DNA of 64,000 nt. Origin: Aldrovandia affinis. Lineage: Eukaryota > Chordata > Actinopteri > Notacanthiformes > Halosauridae. Each line of letters starts with the position of its first letter. Position 1 is the stretch's first letter. The notes beneath the pieces were generated by a model. That model did no database searches. It worked only from the letters and a program-made list of their open reading frames with translations, and was not told where the DNA came from. The translations under genes and the position numbers were made by a program. The stretch lies in contig JAINUG010000011.1 of NCBI GenBank assembly GCA_029706075.1, positions 6,826,001 through 6,890,000 on the forward strand. The letters are read 5' to 3'. This document shows, in pieces, positions 1 through 12,489 of this stretch.

Positions 1-3000
1 AGACAAGGGAAATTTGGTTCACACAATGACACAAGATTTCGGGATAGTTTTTCCAGAAGTTATTTCTGTGTATAGTATGACATAAAAAAATAAAATAAAA
101 CATATATATTTCTATTTACTTATGTGCTCTCTTACCATTCTTGCCCTTAATGCTGCCTCTCATTACTCTCACTTCATTACAGGCATGTAGAGCAATGTGT
201 GAAGTATACTTTTATTCAAGACAGAGCTTTGCTAGTACAATAGTTCACCCTTTTGATATTTATTGTGTATCCCGGATGGGAAAAAATACGGGAATAAAGC
301 ATCACTTTAATCCATGGGCTAATTAAGTCCTGCAGGTTGAACGGTTAGTGGTGGCCTCGAGCTCTACTTAAGGTTAATCGCGGGACAGAAATGTTGATGA
401 TTCTATAATGTGGGTTTACAGTACAGTAAATACCCCTGTGAAGCTGGTGCTGCGTTCAACATTTTGCTCTCCCTCCTCCCCTTCCTTTGAGAAGCAACAC
501 AAATCTTAATGCGAAAAAAAAGAATAGCAATATAAAAGACAGGGAGAAAAGTCTGCCAATTAGCGACTAATGAGACCTGGCGAAGGGCTTTCAAACCTGT
601 AATGTGGCAAAGTTTATGCAGTTCCTCGGCAGAGGTAAGGGCACATCCTTTTAAGAAACACAAGAAAGACTTAAGTGAAAAAGGTGAAATCTTAGTGGTG
701 ATTATTCGCACATGGCTGTGGCGTTCTTGAGCTGAGACTCAAGGAGAAAGATGGGGTATAACTCAGGGTACATGTGATGTGCCGGACATGTCTCGAGCTA
801 AACTCTCTCCACGCTATTTTTAGATCCCCACATTATACCTTGAATCCTAACCCAGATCATTTTAGATCATAGAAGGATAAGAAATTAACTTGCTTGCCTT
901 ACGCTCTCAATAATGCTGAATGTGATAAGGGAGAAGCATATAACTCAGTTCTGTGGCAGAAATGTTAAAAAGCAGACTTTGCTTTGACATGCTTTTTTTG
1001 AGAATTAAAATAAGAAATAAAATGCATTTTTCTTGTTCTTTTAAAGCCTGGTTTTGTTTAAGAGCAAGTTGGATAATCTGTGTTGTGAAAGTATCATCTG
1101 ATTAACAGTGATAACTTGCTGCCATTGCAAAGCAGGAGATACTGTCCTTTTGGTTGAAACATGGAGGTAAAAAGAGTTCAGTGGTAAAATCCCATAATCC
1201 TCTGCTGCCAGTTGCAGGTCATTGAGAGAGATGAGCATTGCATTTGTATCACAGTATTTTGTGTATCGGGTGCTGAAAAATGGCAGGGAGTATGTCTATT
1301 CACCTTTTCCCTTCATAAACTGCATTCACCATGCTGAGGTCATAAGACATTCAGGCCATTCTGCCTATCTATGCTAGCCATTTTATGTTTAGGGGCAGAG
1401 TGCTTCTAGTACTGTGTCATGCTTGGTTTTGAACAAGTACTCACTAATTTCTTGATCAAAAACTGAAGATTTCTTTTTTTTTTTTAAACAAGAGGTTCAT
1501 AGTTCTACCATGATTATATGAATTAAATTCATGCCGAATATATTTTTAATTTAAGTAAAAATGAGTACAATCGCATCACATTGAAACATCTATATTTTAA
1601 AGCATTGTTGATTTTTCAAAATGTCAACTTTAGGAATAAAGGCAAACAAACAAGCACACTAATTGTGTTTTTTTGTTGGGGGGTGTACAATCGCGCCTGC
1701 TAGCTAAACCATGGCACTGGCCGTGTCCTACCGGTAATGGGATCGCAGCACAAACATTTTCTCAGAGGGCGTCTATTATTAATTCTGTCTGAACACATCC
1801 ATAAATAAATAATGAAATAAATAATGAAAATGATATTACTTTTGGCAGCTTGATGGGTTCAGATTTCCTGTTTGCCCACATTTGTTTCTGTCTAATTAGC
1901 TTTCTGAGGAGTTGTCCTCCTTTTTCTTTCCCCCTGAAAAAAATGAACCCCTCGAATGAGGGCAACACTTGAAAGAACGTTCATTTCCTGGTAGGAAGAG
2001 TACAGTGGCGCTGTTGTCTCATCGTAATTTTTTAGCATCAAAAAAGCATGATTAAGCAGCACCCTAAACTGAAATATGGGTGAATGTGAAACAAAACAAA
2101 GAATGCTGTGCTCTAGAACGCTGTTGTTGCTGTGTCCTCTTGGTTCCAGCGGGTACGGTGTCTAAAGTCCAGTTTTCAGATATACCGACAACTGTTCTGT
2201 CAGATAAAGAGTATCTGCTCTGTTTACACAGAAGGCCCGGAGGATCACTCACTATTCTCTCCTAGCTGCCTCGAGGTATAAGAATCTTTCTACCACAGAA
2301 TTTGTGGTCGTAGTTGAGGTTCGCTTCAAGGCCCTTTATACAGCAGTTGGTATATCAGTAACGATAACACAAATGGCTCCTTCAGCCCAGGGCTCTAAAC
2401 TTAGACGTTAATAGCATCTGCCATCTGCAGCCAGAGACAGGGAGGCACGTGACGGCATTCTGAAGCCCACTGCCTTCATCTGAAGACCAGAGTTGAGAAC
2501 AGCACCATGGAAATGCAAGCCATGGCCTTTTTTCCTGACCTGGCCCTCTCCGTCAATAGAACCATTTCCCTCCTCTGCCCTGACTAGGACAGCAGGCAGC
2601 GTACATAACTGGTACCCTGCTTAGAGATGAGTGGAATGTTGGTCCCAGATAATGTGGGATGTCCCAGTCCTTCTTGAGCTCTCTCTCTCTAACCTGAACT
2701 TTGAGGTGGAGGAAACGGTGAGATCACAGTCACTGTCACCATTCACTTTTGTCTTCCGGTTCATTGGGGGTAATTTCGAATGCATTTTCTGTCATGAACG
2801 CAATACATTTGGGTCAGTTTGTTGTACATTTGTGCGCTGCTTTTGTGAGAAGCCGGACAAGACATTTTAAAGAGGCTTAAAAAAAATGTACAAAGTGATG
2901 TCATATTTACGTAACTCAGAGATGCCCTGTTGTGCAAAACGTTGCCGGGTGAGGTGGACGGGCCTCAGAATGTTCAGGGCTTCTGGCTGCCCTGTCAGAA

Positions 3001-3498
3001 GGTACATGGGCAACCACCGTGGCCTTCCAAGCCCAGTTGTTAAAACCCTGCGAGCTGTGTCAAAGGTTCAGTGCAGGGGACTGTTTTTTATTTGCCCTTA
3101 AAAAAGGGCCGTAAACCCGCAGCCCAGGGAACAACCCCCGGCACGCACAGAAGTCAGATCTCCGCTCATTAGAGTCAGTGCCAGCCCTTTCAAAAAACTT
3201 CTTTCTCCAGCCTCACCGAAAGCATTAATTAGTTTGCTTTGTAAGGTTAGAAGCAGGATGGAGTAAACTTTGGAAATATTTGCCCGCCAGCTGGGTGCAC
3301 CAGGCACTAACTATGTACAGATGGTCTGTCTTTTGAGACAGGTTGCTTCTTTGGGGAGGGAGAAAAAAATAAAACATGGATGTTGTGGATACTTTAACAA
3401 GATTTATGGCAGCATTCACAGGTAACTGCTTGAGCTGTAATGATGATTGTTAGTAATGTGTCAGAAAAATTTGATTAAATGCTAAATATCCTATCTAT
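1..3498. other. Non-coding DNA, no gene seen
   Basis: I see no coding exon, RNA gene or classifiable transposon here. The short open frames lack protein-family signatures, codon bias and convincing splice sites. The sequence is mixed-complexity AT-rich DNA with T and A runs. It may include regulatory elements, but nothing in the sequence alone proves that. Confidence 0.5.
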
Positions 3499-3518
3499 AT
3501 CTATATATATATATATAT
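3499..3518. repeat. (AT)n microsatellite
   Basis: A short pure AT dinucleotide run follows a TATC-like leader. It is an ordinary microsatellite. Confidence 0.85.
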
Positions 3519-3519
3519 G

Positions 3520-5584
3520 TATTCCACTGAGACATACATCACCACAAAGGAAGGTTTGCTTGCACTGTGGCATGATTTTGGATATTGCATAGCTTTAGCT
3601 GTTTAATTTGAAACCTGGGCCCATATTGGATCAATTGCATGGCTGCTGGTTCTGCAAAATGATTTCTGTCACTCGAAACCACAGAATTGGCTCTTAATTT
3701 GTTTGAGTTAAAATGCCATTAGTCACTTAGTGAACCAGGTAACACAGTTAAAGGTAAAGGGTGATGGGTAATTGTTAGACAAGGTTACAAAATTATCAAG
3801 GCAATCAAATAAGAAAAATAAACATTACTGGCCTAAGTTAAGTAGGTTTAAGGTAGGATAAGCTAATATATTTAGTTAGTAAACTTGAAATAGTATGATA
3901 TAGGTATATTTGAAAAACGATGATAATACAATATAAAACCAAGTAAAAAAATGTATGCTGCGAATCATGCATTTGTGTCTTGTTCATAAAGTGCTTATGT
4001 TTTGATGAAGTTCAGTGGCTATTGCCAGGCATTGTGATTGACACTCTTGTAATGAAATAAAAGGGTTAGCATAACTTTTTTCACCCCATTGCTACATATT
4101 TTGCATGACCAAATCAAAAAAATGGTTACGCATAAGTAAAACCTGTAACAGTCCTTACAATAGAACTGTATACACCTACAGTAGCTTCTGTTTTTATAAA
4201 GCATTGTCTTTACTATTTAAACAATGAAATTATTCAGAAAACACACAATTATCAATTAAACAAGTATTCAGTTTCCACAAACTTCTCATTTCGCTGCATT
4301 TGTGTTTGTGTGGGTTGTGGAGTGCTCACTTCGTTGCCTACTCCAAAGTGAAAAAAATGTCCTAACTTTTTTCTGTAGGCAAAACTCACTAATTACTTTC
4401 ACATGTAAACATACAGTCCATTTGCACGGTCCATCATCGCAGACTTTCCTATAATTGAAGCAATTTTTCCTTCAGCAGTTAATAGAGGGCTCAGGATATT
4501 TGGGGTTAAGTGTGTTTTCATAATTTGGGAGGGGAGATAAGAAAGTGAGATATTTATGATGGCTCAATTATGCTGGTTTTAATAAAAGAAGCACAAGTAG
4601 CGAAATGACCATACCTCACTCTGCAATCTCAGACGGCGCGCCAGCTTGTTTTGATTTACTCTTTGAGCATGTGTCGAGAGGAGAAAAGAGCGGGGGAGGT
4701 GGTGAGGGGGAGGGAGGGATGGAAGGGGGGGTCTTTGACAATAACATCTTTGTTCAGCTTTCTGGGCACTACTGAATAAAGGTATATTAACAATTATAAT
4801 TTGCTGTGCCAACACCTTTATGATGGGCTTGTGGTGGTGGGGGTGGGGGGTGGGGCGTAGGTACAGTATTGGGGGGGGTGCTGGTCTTGCAGTGTCAGCA
4901 ATTATGGAGTTCGTTTTAAGAAAATCTGTCATTCTATTGGATTTGCAACAACATTATTCTTCATTATATTGACAGTGGTTGTGGTGCCTGGTCCCTGAAA
5001 TTGCTGTGGTTTCTAGATATTTGACTAATGCATACACTGAGATAGATTCAATACCTTCTACCCCATCACACTACTGCATGAAAAGGTTCTTCCTAAAGCA
5101 AAAAAAAAAAAGTGTCATATGAGGTGATATTTAATCAATACGTTGAACAAAATATGCAATGGTGCTTATCTAATTAGAGATTGTTCAATAAACAAAAATG
5201 TACATCATCATCATTGATTATATGATACTTGGAAGATCAGACAGGCACATTTTTTGAGTTGACAAAAATCACTTAATTTTTCACTGCTGAAAAAGCATTC
5301 AAGTTTTTTATTCTGTCGAGGAAATCTTGAAAAGCCAAATAGGGAAACAATCTTGAAGATATTCCATATTTGTTAAACCAAAGGCTGAACATTCTACAGT
5401 AGATCAATTTCAAAGGAACATTGAAAAAGACATTTAGTTTGATTTATTTGTTTCTGTGGATCTGTGTTCATTGCAGAGGCAGTGTTTGGCAGTTTAGTGC
5501 AATATTTACAACTGCCAGTGAATGAGTGTAAGAGTATTGATTGAGACGACAGATGTTTTTAATAAAGAGTATTTATCAGGATGA
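3520..5584. other. Non-coding DNA, no gene seen
   Basis: No supported gene. The stretch 4680-4880 holds strand-asymmetric G-rich tracts (GGGGGAGG- and GGTGGG-type runs) that give proline-rich shadow frames on the minus strand. The rest is AT-rich single-copy-looking sequence. Confidence 0.5.
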
Positions 5585-5790
5585 TGAAGGTCTGTAGTGT
5601 TGAGTATTGACTGGGACTTCGCAGGTCTGTAGTGTCAATTGGAAAATTTTTAGATTTGCAGTTTAGACTGGGTCTCTGGTGGTCTGTACTTTCGAAGATT
5701 GATTGGGAATTGAAGGTCTGTAGTGTAAAATGTTGATTGGCGAATTAGCGGTCTGAAGTATAGGATTGAAGTTTGTAGTGTATAGCCCAG
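5585..5790 (+). repeat. Decayed minisatellite (GGTCTGTAGTGT units)
   Basis: The phrase GGTCTGTAGTGT, or a close variant, recurs about six times. Between copies lie variants of TTGATTGGGA or TTGACTGGGA. Units are uneven, roughly 35-55 bp, with substitutions and indels, so this is an old tandem array. The frame that crosses it on the minus strand is a by-product of the repeat. Confidence 0.65.
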
Positions 5791-7250
5791 GATGATGGAT
5801 ATTTTCAAGTATAAATTATAGGTAGGACCGAATCTGCTCCAGTGTGATCCAATCTGCACTCTGCATTATAAACCCTCTTGGCAACCTCTTTGAATTACAT
5901 TCCAAAACAAAAAGCAGCTGGTTAATCTGATGCTGTTCCGTGTGCATGGTGCCCCAAACGAAGAGGCTTGCTTTTTGTTTTGGAAAGGAAAACTATTTTG
6001 TATCACAGCAATGAATGAATTAACATGAAATCCCTTGGCCTTATTGTTGACTGGTATCAGTGTCCTCAGCAGGAGAGAGCGTTTTTGCTGGCCATTGCAT
6101 CACACAAAACACATTGCATGTCACATTTTTAGGGAAGTATTTTTAAATAGCAAAACTTGAAAATAAAGACAAAAAAAAGGCAAACAAATATTTAAAACAT
6201 TTTTGGAGTCATGTGCTTCCCCTGATTCCTTTTTCCCAAGATTTTATTAGAAAATGGATCCCAGGTGTTCTGTGAGCCTGGAGTGGACATGGCAGCAGTG
6301 CAATCAAGTGTATAAATTTAATTGCGGGCTCATTTTGTGCTGTTTATTAGCCCGTTCTGGGGCACATCGTTCTACTTGAACCCTGTTATTGTGAAGGAGA
6401 GCATCTGTTTAATTCTCCTTCTCTTTTACAAAAAAGTGTTTTATCACACAGTTTTACAAATGTACATTTTAATTGTACTAGTTTATTGTAGCTAACCATT
6501 TGTTGGATAGTGGAATGCTGCATTGTTAACTTTTAAATTGTTAGCTTGTATTATTATGTTCAATTTGGTTTCCTCCATGCAAAAAAAGGATTCTATATTC
6601 CCAATACACACATTTCTGTGATAGAATGCAAACACACATTATTTGTTGCCAAATGATTTCATCCATCGTATTAAAAAAATGTTTTGACTGGGTGAGTACA
6701 TTGAATTTTTTTTTTTTTGTGATAAACTGTTTCACCACTGATACACTTAAGTGGGTACTTGTCTCATTATACTCCTTTATAGTACAAGTAGCTGAATTAA
6801 GAGCTTTGAGACAAAGTCTTAGCCAAATATGATCAGATTCATTTTCAACATAAACTGTGCAGCTGCCAGATCGCTGTTTCCATATCGAGTGTATATTCTT
6901 TTTTTGTTTGTGAGTGGAATGGTTATTGAAGAATATGCCCACCAGCAAAGCCAGAGCAACATCATGCACTGATCACGCATCTCATTTTCATTACCAGTGA
7001 CCATGTGGCCTTGCTTTGTCTGGGACTTGTGAACAAATACAATACATCTGACAAAAAAAATTGTAAGGTTCTTTTTTTTCAAATTTGAATTAGCATTGAA
7101 TAAAAAAAATATGTCTGCTGATCTCTAGTGGAAATCTTCCATCTCTAAGACGCTTTGTTTCCAGAAGCATGATGGCATTTAACAGCTGTGTGTCTATATG
7201 TACAGTCAACAACTAATACAGAAAATAAAAAATACAGGTAATGAGCTACA
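5791..7250. other. Non-coding DNA, no gene seen
   Basis: No coding exon recognised. The 142-residue minus-strand frame (6541-6969) has no family signature and includes lysine runs from T-rich DNA. I read it as chance. Confidence 0.5.
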
Positions 7251-7255
7251 GGCAA

Positions 7256-7700
7256 CTGCCAATATAAAGGAAACACTTTATTGGGGTTCCGTTATGTTGT
7301 GGCAAAACATCCACATAACATCAAAGATCCACCACTGTATTTCACCATAGGTATAGATTATTTTCCTCCTTCTTCTTACGCCAAACCCACTGCTGGGGCA
7401 TACTTCAAAATAAACTGACCAAAATTTTTTCAAAAGTTCACAAAGGTTTTTCAATGGCTATCTCAGTCTCCAGACTTGAACCCGATCAAATATTTGTGGT
7501 TTTAATTGAAGATGGCAGCCCACAAGCGCAGACTGAAGGATCTTGAAAGATTCTGTATGGAGGAATGATCAAAGATGGTCAATATGTTCACTCTTAAAAT
7601 ATTATAGAAGATTACATGTTAATGTAGATTTTATTTTGTTGGATTTAATTTCAAATAATGATTAGGGGTGCCAATAATTGTGTCACATCTTTTAGGGGAA
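7256..7700 (+). mobile_element. Tc1/mariner-like transposon relic
   Basis: The block near 7256-7400 shares AACTGCCAA(T/A)ATAAAGGAAACA with another fragment at about 51112. From 7457 the plus strand reads WLSQSPDLNPI then KYLW, the C-terminal catalytic segment of a Tc1-like DDE transposase. This is followed by AAHKRRLKDLERFCMEE, the usual continuation. In Tc1 family proteins the residue after NPI is the catalytic glutamate; here it is lysine. Further stop codons and no full-length frame show that the copy is dead. The two parts may be two different Tc1 families side by side. Ends and target duplication could not be placed. Confidence 0.8.
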
Positions 7701-7735
7701 AAAATATTGCTTGTTAAAAGTTATCTGTATTAGTA

Positions 7736-7772
7736 TAATCATTTCCTATTTTTAATAATCATTTCCTATTTT
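7736..7772. repeat. Short tandem duplication beside the Tigger element
   Basis: The phrase ATAATCATTTCCTATTTTT occurs twice in a row, just before the Tigger terminal repeat. It is a simple local duplication. Confidence 0.8.
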
Positions 7773-7778
7773 TTAGTA

Positions 7779-8721
7779 CAGGCAGGTCCCGGGTTACGAA
7801 CGAGATCCGTTCTTAAGTCTGTCTTTAAGTCTAATTTGTATGTAAGTCGGAACAGGTACATAGAGTTCTTAATCGTCACTTAGTCAAATGTTTCTCTTAG
7901 TATAGTATTTATTTGACCTTTCTGTGCATATAAAACACTTAAGAAAAACTTTAAAATACAATAAAACATCTTAAACATAACATTCAGTACATAATAATAT
8001 TGTAATAATAACAATACTGTAATATTAATATAAATAATACAGTAATAATAAAAGTAACTATGTACATACAGTACTGTACTGTAAAAAAAACATTAAAGAA
8101 AGGCTTCAAGCCTTTTCTAGCACTAAATAAAGGCTAATAGGCATATTACGCTGATTTTGGTCTTCTATCCAAATTATCAAAAGCCTTTCCATCTCAATAA
8201 TTAAACCATTGCATTGCTTGGAAATAATCATGGCATTCGTTGGGGCATGGCCTTTCACATGCTCCATTATTTTCCCTTTGTCTTTTAAAATTGTTTTTAA
8301 AAAAACGATCGTTGACCGGCTGTAGCCTAATGCTTTCCCAATGGCTGATGGCGTTTCACCTCTCTCCGATCTCTTTATTATTTCAACTTTACTTTCCATG
8401 GTGATTGTTTTCCTTTTCTTTGATGCATCACCAGCACTTGCATCGGATTATGCTTTGGAGGCATCATTGTAAGGGTAAGAGAAAGAAAAAAACGGGACCG
8501 TGATCTGACTTAAAATAACAGACGGTGATCTCTGTTCCTTGAGCCGACGAACCGCTGAACCCGCTTAATGTTTTCATGAGGATCACAAAGTAGTGCGTGC
8601 ATTTGTTATTATGAACCATTGTATTTAACTCAATTTTTAAAAACATAATAGGCATTATGGCAGTCCGTTCATAAGTACGAGTTGTCCGTAAGCCGGACGT
8701 TCGTAACCCGGAGACTGCCTG
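7779..8721 (-). mobile_element. Internally deleted Tigger (pogo-type Tc1/mariner) element
   Basis: The ends are inverted repeats: CAGGCAGGTCCCGGGTTACG on the left matches the complement of a GTAACCCGGAGACTGCCTG end on the right. TA dinucleotides flank both sides (7777-7778 and 8722-8723), the duplication this superfamily makes. At 943 bp it is far shorter than a typical full element of about 2.5 kb. The minus strand still encodes the start of the transposase, but the catalytic core is absent, so it could move only with a helper. The subterminal repeats of the TTCGTAAG/TAAGTC type are typical of Tigger families. Confidence 0.92.
8106..8399 (-). pseudogene. Tigger transposase N-terminal fragment (CENP-B-like DNA-binding domain)
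   Basis: A 97-residue open frame starts MESKVEIIKRSERGETPSAI and continues as a pipsqueak/CENP-B-type helix-turn-helix (GKALGYSRSTI, then TILKDKGKI and EHVKG). It then enters the second DNA-binding unit (IEMERLLIIWIEDQNQRNMP). This matches the N-terminus of pogo/Tigger transposases, which bind the terminal repeats. A few extra residues occur after SRSTI relative to the usual pattern. The frame stops after LVLEKA, where the element has lost the catalytic DDE domain. It is an intact DNA-binding half, so an expressed product could in principle bind Tigger ends. There is no evidence of expression. Confidence 0.88.
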
Positions 8722-8723
8722 TA

Positions 8724-8832
8724 TACAATGTAGCACAATATCTGTATTGTTTATTTTATATAGCCTTTTTTGCTCATCTGTATCAAGGCTGTGAATAATT
8801 TAGGAGTTTACTGTACATACACAGTATGTGTA

Positions 8833-8837
<5 letters not shown>
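8724..8837. other. Flank between Tigger element and AT array
   Basis: Unremarkable AT-rich sequence; nothing identifiable. Confidence 0.5.
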
Positions 8838-8865
<28 letters not shown>

Positions 8866-8866
8866 G
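8838..8866. repeat. (AT)n microsatellite
   Basis: Pure AT dinucleotide run of about 28 bp. Confidence 0.9.
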
Positions 8867-10663
8867 CTAGGGGCTTGCTGAACCTTGTTACAGGCCCTCA
8901 CAGAGATATGTAATTATGATGGGGCAGGTGATGCATAGATTCAAATACTGTGGATGATAAGGTTTCTCTTACTCTACACTCTTTGACCTGCGGTCCCTCA
9001 AGGTGTTATATACAGCAGACATTATATACAGCAGACACATCAAATTCGTTCTGCTTCACTCAGCTGAAAAGGGAAATAAAAAAATAACTGGCTTTTGAAT
9101 GGAAACAAACTATAATGTAGAGCTCCATGGCATCTCCTGCTGTGGCTCATTTCTGAACCTGTTTGCGGTGTAGCTCTCACCCACTGCACCCCATTAATAC
9201 AAGCCCACGGAACATAGTGTTAATTGTTACCATGCACCGGTCTGGCACACACATAAATCACCAGGCTAATTGCAACAAATTGTGGGCTGACATTAAGCTA
9301 TGATTCCGAACCTGCAAATATTCATCAAAATCCCAACCAGCCCATGAGCACGGAGCCGGTGATTTCCCAGTCCACGTATCAGAAGGTGCCCCGTTTAGTT
9401 ATGAAATTTTGTTTGTGCTCACCGTATTTGAATTGTAAGCGTGAATTTAAGTGGCAGGAGTTTCACTCTAGGTTGTGTAAATGGTCAGTGGTCAGTCTTT
9501 GGTGTTTTGGTTTATGGCAGCCTCAAGGGCTCAGGTTTTCTCCACAAAAGATGCAAAAGTCCAAAAATCCATGATACCATAGCTGTGGTACTATGTTTGT
9601 GTTGTCCTGCACAAAATAAAGGTGTCATACGTTCAGGTTTAAAAAAAATGTTTTATTACAATTTAAAAACAAAACCATAACCATCAACCCAGAAATTGCA
9701 AATCTATTTTATTAGCTTTTTAGTCATCAACCAAAATATTGACCTACAAATATTCAGCTGTAAAAGTGTTTAACCTTTCGTATTATATTAGGTATGGCTT
9801 CGACTTTTCTTTAGTTTGGCAGGTTTCAGAATTGTTCACGAGGATGATGGATTCCAGGCAATACATTGCGGTGTGTTTCCTGTTATCGTCCTTATTGTTT
9901 TCCATAGGAAAAAAAACCCAAATAAAAAATCTGCTTTAGTGGTGGCTAATAGCATTTTCCTCATGTGTATACCGGCAGCTAGATATGTCTCAGCAAAGGT
10001 CAGATGCTGATTTGTTGTGTGGGTGTTCATAGTGAATTTTGATGCGCATTGATCAATTCTACACTCTTTATGCCATAAATCAATGCCGTATCAGGAAGGC
10101 CCCCCATCCCCTCCCTGTACAGTAGATAATAAATCCGGTCTTGCATTGTCTTTATCCTATTTTTAGCCATTCCTCCTCCCCTTTCACATAAACTGTTGAG
10201 ATACCGACCAGCTGATAGATCACAATTGCCGGCAGAGCCATTTGGGGGTAGGGAGGCGGAAGGAAAAAAAATCCCTTTTGACACTCTTTAGCGTTGACGG
10301 CTTATTACCGTGTTCCTCTGATTCTGCTGGGTGTGTTCAAGGATCTCCTTGCAGTTGGAAAAGGTCAGCTGCTTTTAGTTGTGCACTGGTAGAATACTAA
10401 TACTGTCCTTATTCAAATGATCTGCTACAGCACTTATTAAATTGATGGCCTGGCGCTCTAATTTAATACCACTGCAGCCAAGGCGAGAGGCGCAGCTGTA
10501 GTCAGCAGTGAATTAGGTGCTTCAGAGGCAAAGTTCAAGTTTTTTGGGGGGTGGGGGATCGGGGGACGATGACTGTATTTTCCCACCAAATTAGCAGTCA
10601 GTCTCCATGCGCAATTAATTAGTGCAAACCAGGGAAAGCTTGTCATTTAATAAGGTGCTTTTT
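8867..10663. other. Non-coding DNA, possible conserved regulatory sequence
   Basis: No exon recognised. The parts around 9130-9370 and 10030-10640 are free of simple repeats and rich in homeodomain-like ATTA/TAAT cores (for example TTAATTAG near 10615). They read like vertebrate conserved non-coding DNA, but that is an impression that only a cross-species alignment could confirm. A 16-bp phrase, TATACAGCAGACATTA, is duplicated in tandem near 9007-9037. Confidence 0.3.
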
Positions 10664-10752
10664 CCCTCCCTCTCTCCCTCTTCTCTCTAGCTCTCTTTTC
10701 CCCTCCTCTCTCCCCCTCTCTAACTCTCTCCCCCTCTCTCTCTCCCTCTCCA
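10664..10752 (+). repeat. Polypyrimidine (CT-rich) tract
   Basis: Nearly 90 bp of C and T on the plus strand with only rare purines. Such mirror-rich tracts can form triplex DNA. No exon follows it, so it does not mark a splice acceptor that I can support. Confidence 0.85.
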
Positions 10753-11707
10753 CTTTACACAAACAGTGGGAATTGATCCATTAAGTGCTTGGCTATTAAT
10801 GCTCTTTAATGTATGTCTGCTTGTTAAATTGAGACTTCTGGTTACATGCGTTGGCTGTTTAAGAGCTCCTGGTGGAATGTGTAGCGTTCACAGAGACAGG
10901 CCCCATCCTGGCCATTTGCCCAATCAATACGGGGCTCATTAACGAAGGCGGAGAGGTCTGAATCAGAGGGGTGTCCTCCCCTCCCACATCTCTTGGCTGT
11001 ACTGTAATCAGACCAGTAAGGACAATTAACAGGCAGTAATATGTTGCCTTTTTTGTTCCTCCATCTTCTTGTCAGCTCGAAATAATCACAACCAATTCTG
11101 AAAAATTACACTCAAGACAATGGAGGTGAATCTAGGAATGATAACACCGTCGCAGGTTTTTTAATCCAGCAGCTGGCCAGACCCAATCACTCCAAATCTT
11201 GTACTGGGTTGAGCTGGTTCCAGTATAGACCTGGAGTAGATCCCAACTCTGAGCCTTGTGTGGAACAGCAGATTAATCCTAAATTGTGGGCACCATCCAT
11301 TTCTTACAAATACTGTATTTCCCTCACGTGGTGTACATGTATGTGACTGGTGTGTTCACATGTGTGCAGCTATCATTTTGTCTGTTCACAAAATGACAGT
11401 AAATTGGGTATGAGAGATCCCTCCCCTTTGACAACACACACACAGACACACATCATATGACACTGGCCTATTTACAGGTAATGAACCCTTGTCATGGTGG
11501 TGCAATATGCCATAAATATTAGCAGGCCGGACAAACCCCTTCTCCCCAGTCAACTGAGTTGTTCATTTTCCCTTCTCCTAATAGACTGTGCTAACACAAG
11601 TGAGCATTGTTGTTCACAGATTTATGTGACCTTGATTCAATTTAGCATGGTGATTTGTTTATTGGCACTTATTTTGATGCATGTGGAACTGAGTGTTAAA
11701 AGCCTAG
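10753..11707. other. Non-coding DNA, no gene seen
   Basis: Mixed-complexity sequence, with a short CA stretch near 11436-11452. No supported exon; the 110-residue plus-strand frame from 11494 ends in the GA repeat and lacks a family signature. Confidence 0.5.
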
Positions 11708-11709
11708 AA

Positions 11710-11745
<36 letters not shown>
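11708..11745 (+). repeat. (GA)n microsatellite
   Basis: GA dinucleotide run of about 38 bp with one AAA interruption. It produces arginine-glutamate repeats in one frame, which are not protein evidence. Confidence 0.9.
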
Positions 11746-12185
11746 TGGGAGGGAGGGAAAAAAAGAAAAGCTCCGGGGATAGATTACATAACACATCCTT
11801 CACAAAGCGGTTTTTTTCTCTCTTAAACTGGCGTGTATGTACTCCCCTCCCCTTCAGCAAACACAAAGCAACACGTGCAAACATGCCATATCATGCGCAT
11901 TACACCGTGGCTGGGGAGCGACAGATGAAATCACCCTGGACAGTCAGACGGAATGTCTAATGATCCACGCCAATTCAGATGCATTATTAACACTGCATTT
12001 GGTGCGGTTTAAAAAGACGTCGCCCATGTCACGATGTGAAGATCGATTCAGAACATGCTAGATGCCGTGTTACAGACGCCCACAGCTCCCTGGGTTCAGT
12101 GCTGCAGCTCCTAGTCATGTGGGGTGACTGGGAGGAGCCCTGGCTGCAGAAACAGTGCTTGTAAACCAGGGGTACGACGGCAAAG
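11746..12185. other. Non-coding DNA, no gene seen
   Basis: Nothing identifiable besides ordinary single-copy-looking sequence. Confidence 0.5.
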
Positions 12186-12480
12186 AGCAGTGCACACATG
12201 TCGTACACTGTACATATTGCACACACCATGCACACCCTACAGCCTGCATACTCCCTACCTCCCACACACACTACACCCTGCACTTCCTACTTACCACACA
12301 CACTGCACACTCCCTATCTACCCTACACCCTGCACTCCCTACTTACTACATGCCCTGCACTCCCTATCTACCACACCCTACACACTCTCTATCTAGCACA
12401 CAGTGCATTTACTCTACGTACCACACCTTGCACAGTACACACCACATATATTACACAATCACTGCACACTCATTGCAAAA
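12186..12480 (+). repeat. Degenerate minisatellite (CCCTGCACTCCCTA / ACCACACAC type)
   Basis: The phrases CCCTGCACTCCCTA, CTTACTAC/CTTACCAC and CTATCTACC recur about seven times with spacing of roughly 25-40 bp, with CAC-rich links. The overlapping frames here (rich in His, Thr, Pro, Tyr) are repeat translations. The array has diverged, so it is not a recent expansion. Confidence 0.8.
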
Positions 12481-12489
12481 AACACATCA

